The notes under the pieces were generated by a model that saw only the letters and a program-made list of their open reading frames with translations, did no database searches and was not told where the DNA came from. From Bacteroidota bacterium (GTDB lineage Bacteria; Bacteroidota; Bacteroidia; Flavobacteriales_D; Crocinitomicaceae), in NCBI GenBank assembly GCA_006226555.1, contig SBGS01000229.1:1-33813 (forward strand): 33,813 nt of DNA, read 5' to 3'. This document shows, in pieces, positions 29,909 to 33,813 of this stretch. Position numbers and translations under genes: made by a program. The number at the start of each line of letters is the position of its first letter. Positions within the stretch are counted from its first letter, which is position 1.

Positions 29909-30658
29909 GTGGCGCTGAATTATAAATGGGTGAATAAAACGAACGACACAAAACGTGTTGTTTTGTTTCTGCATGAGGCCTTGGGGAGCATAGGGCAATG
30001 GAAAGATTTTCCTGAACTTCTGTGCAAAGAATTAGACCTTCCCGGAATTGTTTATGAAAGACAAGGACATGGTCGATCACCTGCACTGACGGAGAAACGT
30101 CGAGCAGATTATCTGCATAAGTACGCTTGGGATGAACTACCATCTTTTCTGGAACCGCTGATATCAACATCCGAAATTGAGGAGATTATTTTGGTTGGTC
30201 ACTCAGATGGTGGCACGATCGCGTTGTTGTATGCTGCAAAATTCCCTGAAAAAATAAAGGCTATAATTACGATGGCTGCCCATGTGATCAATGAGTCAGA
30301 AACCATTGCAGGAATTCAACCCGCAGTAGATGCATATCTGTCAGGTAAACTAAATGGGCTCAGAAAGTATCATGGAGATAAGACTGAAACTCTGTTTTAT
30401 GCATGGGCCGATATCTGGCGAGATCCAGCTTTTAAAAATTGGGATATAACGCAAGATATTAAGTCGATTTGTGCTCCTGTACTTGCAATTCAAGGCAGCG
30501 ATGACCAATATGGCACTATAGAACAATTAGAACTGATCGCTACAAACACAAATGCAGAAACCACTTTGATCGAAGATTGTGGACATCATCCTCATCTGGA
30601 AAAAAGTAATACTTGTATTGAATTGATCCGTAATTTTATGCTAAGCAACGGATCATGA
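29909..30658 (+). CDS. Alpha/beta hydrolase
   Basis: VVLFLHEALGSIGQWKDFPELL, ILVGHSDGGTIALLYAAKFPEKIKAIITMAAH nucleophile elbow GHSDGG, C-terminal EDCGHHPHLE. GTG start just after the efp terminator. Confidence 0.88.
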   Translation: MALNYKWVNKTNDTKRVVLFLHEALGSIGQWKDFPELLCKELDLPGIVYERQGHGRSPALTEKRRADYLHKYAWDELPSFLEPLISTSEIEEIILVGHSDGGTIALLYAAKFPEKIKAIITMAAHVINESETIAGIQPAVDAYLSGKLNGLRKYHGDKTETLFYAWADIWRDPAFKNWDITQDIKSICAPVLAIQGSDDQYGTIEQLELIATNTNAETTLIEDCGHHPHLEKSNTCIELIRNFMLSNGS

Positions 30659-31224
30659 AAGTATTTCTTCTATCCTTTTTTACATTATCCCTTTTTGTTT
30701 CTGAAGCTCAGGTAAAATTTGAGCGTGAGTACAGAATTCCGGTCGATTCAGTACCTGCTGTCTCTATTGAATTTATGGAACGCTTAGTACCAGACCGTAA
30801 AATTCGATGGATCCGTGAGATATCGCAAGAAGGAACTACAACAGAGGCAAAGGTAAAGGACGGAAAAAGGAAATTATCGGTAGAATTTACGCTAAGTGGT
30901 GACCTCATAGATCTTGAAATCGAAATAGATAAAAAGCACATCTTATCGAATCAAGCGATAACGAACACGCTCAATAAAACTTATAAAAAGTATAAAATCG
31001 AACGCGTTCAACTTCAGATCAAGGGATATCCTCAGGAAGTGATCGATTTTTATACGAAAGCTACGGATAGTTCCTTCCTTGACATGTGGTTTCGATATGA
31101 GATCATCATTCGCGGTAAAAAAGATCAGGAATTCCAACGTTACGAGCTTCTATTCGATTATGATGGAACTGCGGTGAAGGAATACGTAATTGTACCTTTC
31201 AAAAACGATAATCTTGAATTCTGA
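30655..31224 (+). CDS. Exported PepSY-like/uncharacterised protein
   Basis: Signal peptide MKVFLLSFFTLSLFVSEAQ; EFMERLVPDRKIRWIREISQEGTTTEAKVKDGKRKLSVEFTLSGDLIDLEI resembles PepSY-like repeats; overlaps the hydrolase stop by 4 nt. Confidence 0.55.
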   Translation: MKVFLLSFFTLSLFVSEAQVKFEREYRIPVDSVPAVSIEFMERLVPDRKIRWIREISQEGTTTEAKVKDGKRKLSVEFTLSGDLIDLEIEIDKKHILSNQAITNTLNKTYKKYKIERVQLQIKGYPQEVIDFYTKATDSSFLDMWFRYEIIIRGKKDQEFQRYELLFDYDGTAVKEYVIVPFKNDNLEF

Positions 31225-31895
31225 TGAGAAGATTATTCTTTCTGATCTTTGCATGTGGAACAGCATTTATACATGCACAGCAAGAAAAAAGAATTGGACT
31301 ACTTCCATCATTTAATTTGCGTTATTCGATAAATGAGGAATGGAAGACAAATATGAAGATTGAGTCTCGTTTTCTTCAGATCGATATGAAGCAAGATTCC
31401 TCTGATTTTCAATTTTACAACCTAACTGACATTTCATTTTTCATCGGAAAAAAAATACGGATCGATAATAATTTTGCTGCTGGGTATTTATTCCGCACCA
31501 CAAACGATGGTAGAATTATTCATCGCTTTATTCAGCAGTTCACCACATTACAAAGCTGGAGAAGCATTAAAAGTGCACAAAGGATCAGATTAGATCAAAC
31601 GATCTCAGCTGGAACTGTTACCTATCGCCTGAGGTACCGATACGGCCTAGAGATCCCACTTAATGGTGAGTCCATCGATATCGGTGAATCCTATTTTCTC
31701 GCACATTTCGAAGCAATTTTTAGTTATGAAAAAAGCGAGCAAATTATCGAAGGTCGTTTAAGTCCATTGATCGGTTGGAAGCTGAATAATAGAGGCAAAT
31801 TTGAAATCGGTCCTGAAATACGTGTGAACAGAAATCGTCAAAAAGAAGGTTTAACCAGTAATTGGTTAGTGATCAATTATTACTTCACAATATAA
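31224..31895 (+). CDS. DUF2490-family outer-membrane-like protein
   Basis: Signal peptide; LLPSFNLRYSINEEWKTNMKIESRFLQ..., alternating beta-barrel character, terminal NWLVINYYFTI. Confidence 0.7.
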   Translation: MRRLFFLIFACGTAFIHAQQEKRIGLLPSFNLRYSINEEWKTNMKIESRFLQIDMKQDSSDFQFYNLTDISFFIGKKIRIDNNFAAGYLFRTTNDGRIIHRFIQQFTTLQSWRSIKSAQRIRLDQTISAGTVTYRLRYRYGLEIPLNGESIDIGESYFLAHFEAIFSYEKSEQIIEGRLSPLIGWKLNNRGKFEIGPEIRVNRNRQKEGLTSNWLVINYYFTI

Positions 31896-31926
31896 CCAAG
31901 AGTTTTTTGCTTTCGTCGTTTTAGCT

Positions 31927-31934
31927 TAATTTTG
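31927..31934 (+). promoter_or_regulatory. Putative -7 box TAATTTTG with TTG (31907-31909) as -33 element
   Basis: TAnnTTTG with 17-nt spacing to TTG; start codon of the DUF2452 gene only 4 nt after the box. Confidence 0.5.
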
Positions 31935-31938
31935 AGAT

Positions 31939-32391
31939 ATGAGCGAGGAGTTCCAAAATCCGATTGATCCTGATAAAATCACAGAGAATCCACATTCTTT
32001 GGAATATGGACACAATGTTGGATCAGCTGTAGTTAAACCCGAAGATCAAGGAAAGATCAAGGGACGTGCTTTGGCTGCAATGGAGCATCAGACGGATATG
32101 CAGTTAGACCAGATTTATCAGCAAATGCAATTGCTCGCTGATCAGGCTAAAAAGCTGAACGATCGAAAGCAGATCTCCAATGTCATATACACAGCTGAAA
32201 TGCGATTTGAGCCATTGATCAATCATGTGTATCACCTATACGAGAAAGAAAATAAGGGGTATATCTTATCATTGATCGCACCTGATCAGTGGGGACGATC
32301 TAAAATGCAATTCACATTCATCGCCACTGTTCGTTTATTGGCGGACCATACATGGGATATACTGGATAAAAATCCGGATTTCGACTTCTAG
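31939..32391 (+). CDS. DUF2452-family protein
   Basis: NPDKITENPHSLEYGHNVGSAVVKPEDQGKIKGRALAAMEHQTDMQLDQIYQQMQLLADQAKKLNDRK...IYTAEMRFEPLINHVYHLYEKENKGYILSLIAPDQWG. Confidence 0.75.
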   Translation: MSEEFQNPIDPDKITENPHSLEYGHNVGSAVVKPEDQGKIKGRALAAMEHQTDMQLDQIYQQMQLLADQAKKLNDRKQISNVIYTAEMRFEPLINHVYHLYEKENKGYILSLIAPDQWGRSKMQFTFIATVRLLADHTWDILDKNPDFDF

Positions 32392-32392
32392 A

Positions 32393-33151
32393 TCAACGCG
32401 TAAATACCCATTCACTATCCGTAGATAGGTTCGCATCAAAACGATATCCTTCACGATCGAAACCTTTGATCTCTTCAGGATCGGTCAAACCACTGGAAAG
32501 AATATAGTTGGCCATCATGCCTCTCGCCTGTTTAGCGTAGACCATTACTACCTGATATTTTCCGTTCTTGAACTCCTTAAAAACAGGCGTGATCAGCTTC
32601 GCTTTTAATTTCTTATTTGGAATGGCTTTAAAATATTCTGTTGAAGCCAGGTTCACGATCAGCTCACTCTCTTCTTTATTCAACTCATCTACGATCTTGT
32701 CTCCCCAGAAAGCATATAGGTTTTTCTTAGTCGGTGTTACCGCCCAGCTAGTACCCATTTCCAATCGATACGGATGAATCAGATCCAATGGTTTCAGTAT
32801 TCCATATAACCCTGAGAGAATTCGTAGCTCATCTTGTGCCCTCCTGAGTGTAGACTCATCAAATTGTGTTGCATTCAATCCTCGATAAACTTCACCATTA
32901 AAAACGGCTCCAGCGTATACTCCCCCGTCTTTATCAGAGGAAATGGGCTTCCATGCAGCATACCGATCAACATTTAACTCGGCAAGATCAGTAGATAAAT
33001 GCATGAGATCAGCGATCTTTTTTACGGAGAATTTTCTGAGCTTTGAGACAAGAGATTCAGCTTCGTTTTGAAAAACAGGAATAGAATACTCCTTAGTACT
33101 GAATGTTTTTGAACTATCGATGTTTTTTGCAGGTGACAATAGAATCTTCAT
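32393..33151 (-). CDS. yaaA: Peroxide stress protein YaaA (DUF328/UPF0246)
   Basis: MKILLSPAKNIDSS, VYAGAVFNGEVYRGLNA, LRILSGLYGILKPLDLIHPYRLEMGTSW, NLASTEYFKAI. Confidence 0.94.
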   Translation of the reverse strand: MKILLSPAKNIDSSKTFSTKEYSIPVFQNEAESLVSKLRKFSVKKIADLMHLSTDLAELNVDRYAAWKPISSDKDGGVYAGAVFNGEVYRGLNATQFDESTLRRAQDELRILSGLYGILKPLDLIHPYRLEMGTSWAVTPTKKNLYAFWGDKIVDELNKEESELIVNLASTEYFKAIPNKKLKAKLITPVFKEFKNGKYQVVMVYAKQARGMMANYILSSGLTDPEEIKGFDREGYRFDANLSTDSEWVFTR

Positions 33152-33160
33152 ACCACAAAA

Positions 33161-33813
33161 TTAAATGAAAATCCATGAAAATACCGTAACAATGATCACT
33201 CCCAGTAAGTTCAATATGAAACCTACTCGCGCCATTTCAGAAACTGTTACTTTCCCTGAAGAAAATACGATCGCATTTGGTGGCGTACTGACCGGAAGCA
33301 TAAATGCACATGAAGCAGCTAATGTAACAGGCATACAAAGTTGCAATACCGAATAATCGCTATTAATGGCAAATACGGCAACAACAGGGACGAATACGGT
33401 CACAAGTGCCAGGTTAGACATAACTTCGGTTGCGTAGATCGCAATACCAACAAGTACGAGTAACAAAACGAAGACAGATATTTTTCCAAATCGTTCGAAT
33501 ACCAGGCTCAAGTCATTCACCACTCCATTCACTTCCATCATCTTGGCTAGTGCCAATCCTCCTCCAAAAAGTAACAATACTCCCCATGGAAGCTGTTTCG
33601 TATCTTTCCATTCAAGTAACTTCTTCCCTTTTTCAGCAGGAATCACGAATAATAAAATCGCACCTAAAATTGCAGGTCCTTCATCTTTGTAGTTGATCCC
33701 CGTGTAATGCATTATCAGTTCTCTGAAAGACCACAGAAACACGATGAACAAAAACAACAGTAGTACACTTTTCTGCTGTATCGTCCACTTGGTTTTTTCC
33801 GGATGTTCAATCG
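33161..33813 (-). CDS. DASS/SLC13-family sodium-coupled anion transporter, C-terminal part (N-terminus beyond window)
   Basis: LPWGVLLLFGGGLALAKMMEVNGVV, CMPVTLAASCAFMLPVSTPPNAIVFSSGKVTVSEMARVGFILNL; reading frame continues open to the window edge (IEHPEKTKWTIQQKSVLL). Confidence 0.88.
   Translation of the reverse strand, partial: IEHPEKTKWTIQQKSVLLLFLFIVFLWSFRELIMHYTGINYKDEGPAILGAILLFVIPAEKGKKLLEWKDTKQLPWGVLLLFGGGLALAKMMEVNGVVNDLSLVFERFGKISVFVLLLVLVGIAIYATEVMSNLALVTVFVPVVAVFAINSDYSVLQLCMPVTLAASCAFMLPVSTPPNAIVFSSGKVTVSEMARVGFILNLLGVIIVTVFSWIFI

Noticed and set aside
29337-30170. Minus-strand ORFs 29337..29651, 29540..29998, 29799..30170 across efp and hydrolase
   Set aside because: Longest antisense ORFs in the window, but they cross the efp terminator and have no recognisable protein features.

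Overview
This window is a bacterial chromosomal segment of about 34 kb, densely coding. Promoter boxes of the TAnnTTTG type, T9SS components and protein family content point to Bacteroidota, probably Flavobacteriales; this placement is inference. It opens with tRNA-His(GTG) and a strong hairpin terminator. Next come: (i) a secreted module of a CRTAC1-like FG-GAP/UnbV propeller, a vanadium-haloperoxidase/PAP2 enzyme, a second FG-GAP/PQQ-like propeller and a short Omp85-type barrel; (ii) prfC; (iii) a tightly coupled porX-tsaE-ald-HsdR_N operon, divergent from an HD phosphohydrolase; (iv) guaB followed by three consecutive SurA/PpiC-type folding factors and an orphan MoxR ATPase; (v) a T9SS cassette of a small exported protein, a 1246-aa type-B-sorted adhesin, PorP/SprF, a PorE-like OmpA protein and another small exported protein; (vi) FkbM methyltransferase, MscS, efp, a hydrolase, a PepSY-like protein, DUF2490, DUF2452, yaaA and the truncated end of a DASS transporter. 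I found no CRISPR array, transposase, phage or recognisable defence island, and cannot demonstrate a wholly new system. The best leads are the T9SS cassette with unknown small partners, the haloperoxidase/propeller/barrel locus, the porX operon with a standalone PD-(D/E)XK-like protein, GATC over-representation, four convergent gene pairs with interlocked or nearly touching stop codons, and a 295-nt intergenic region with a bulged hairpin.
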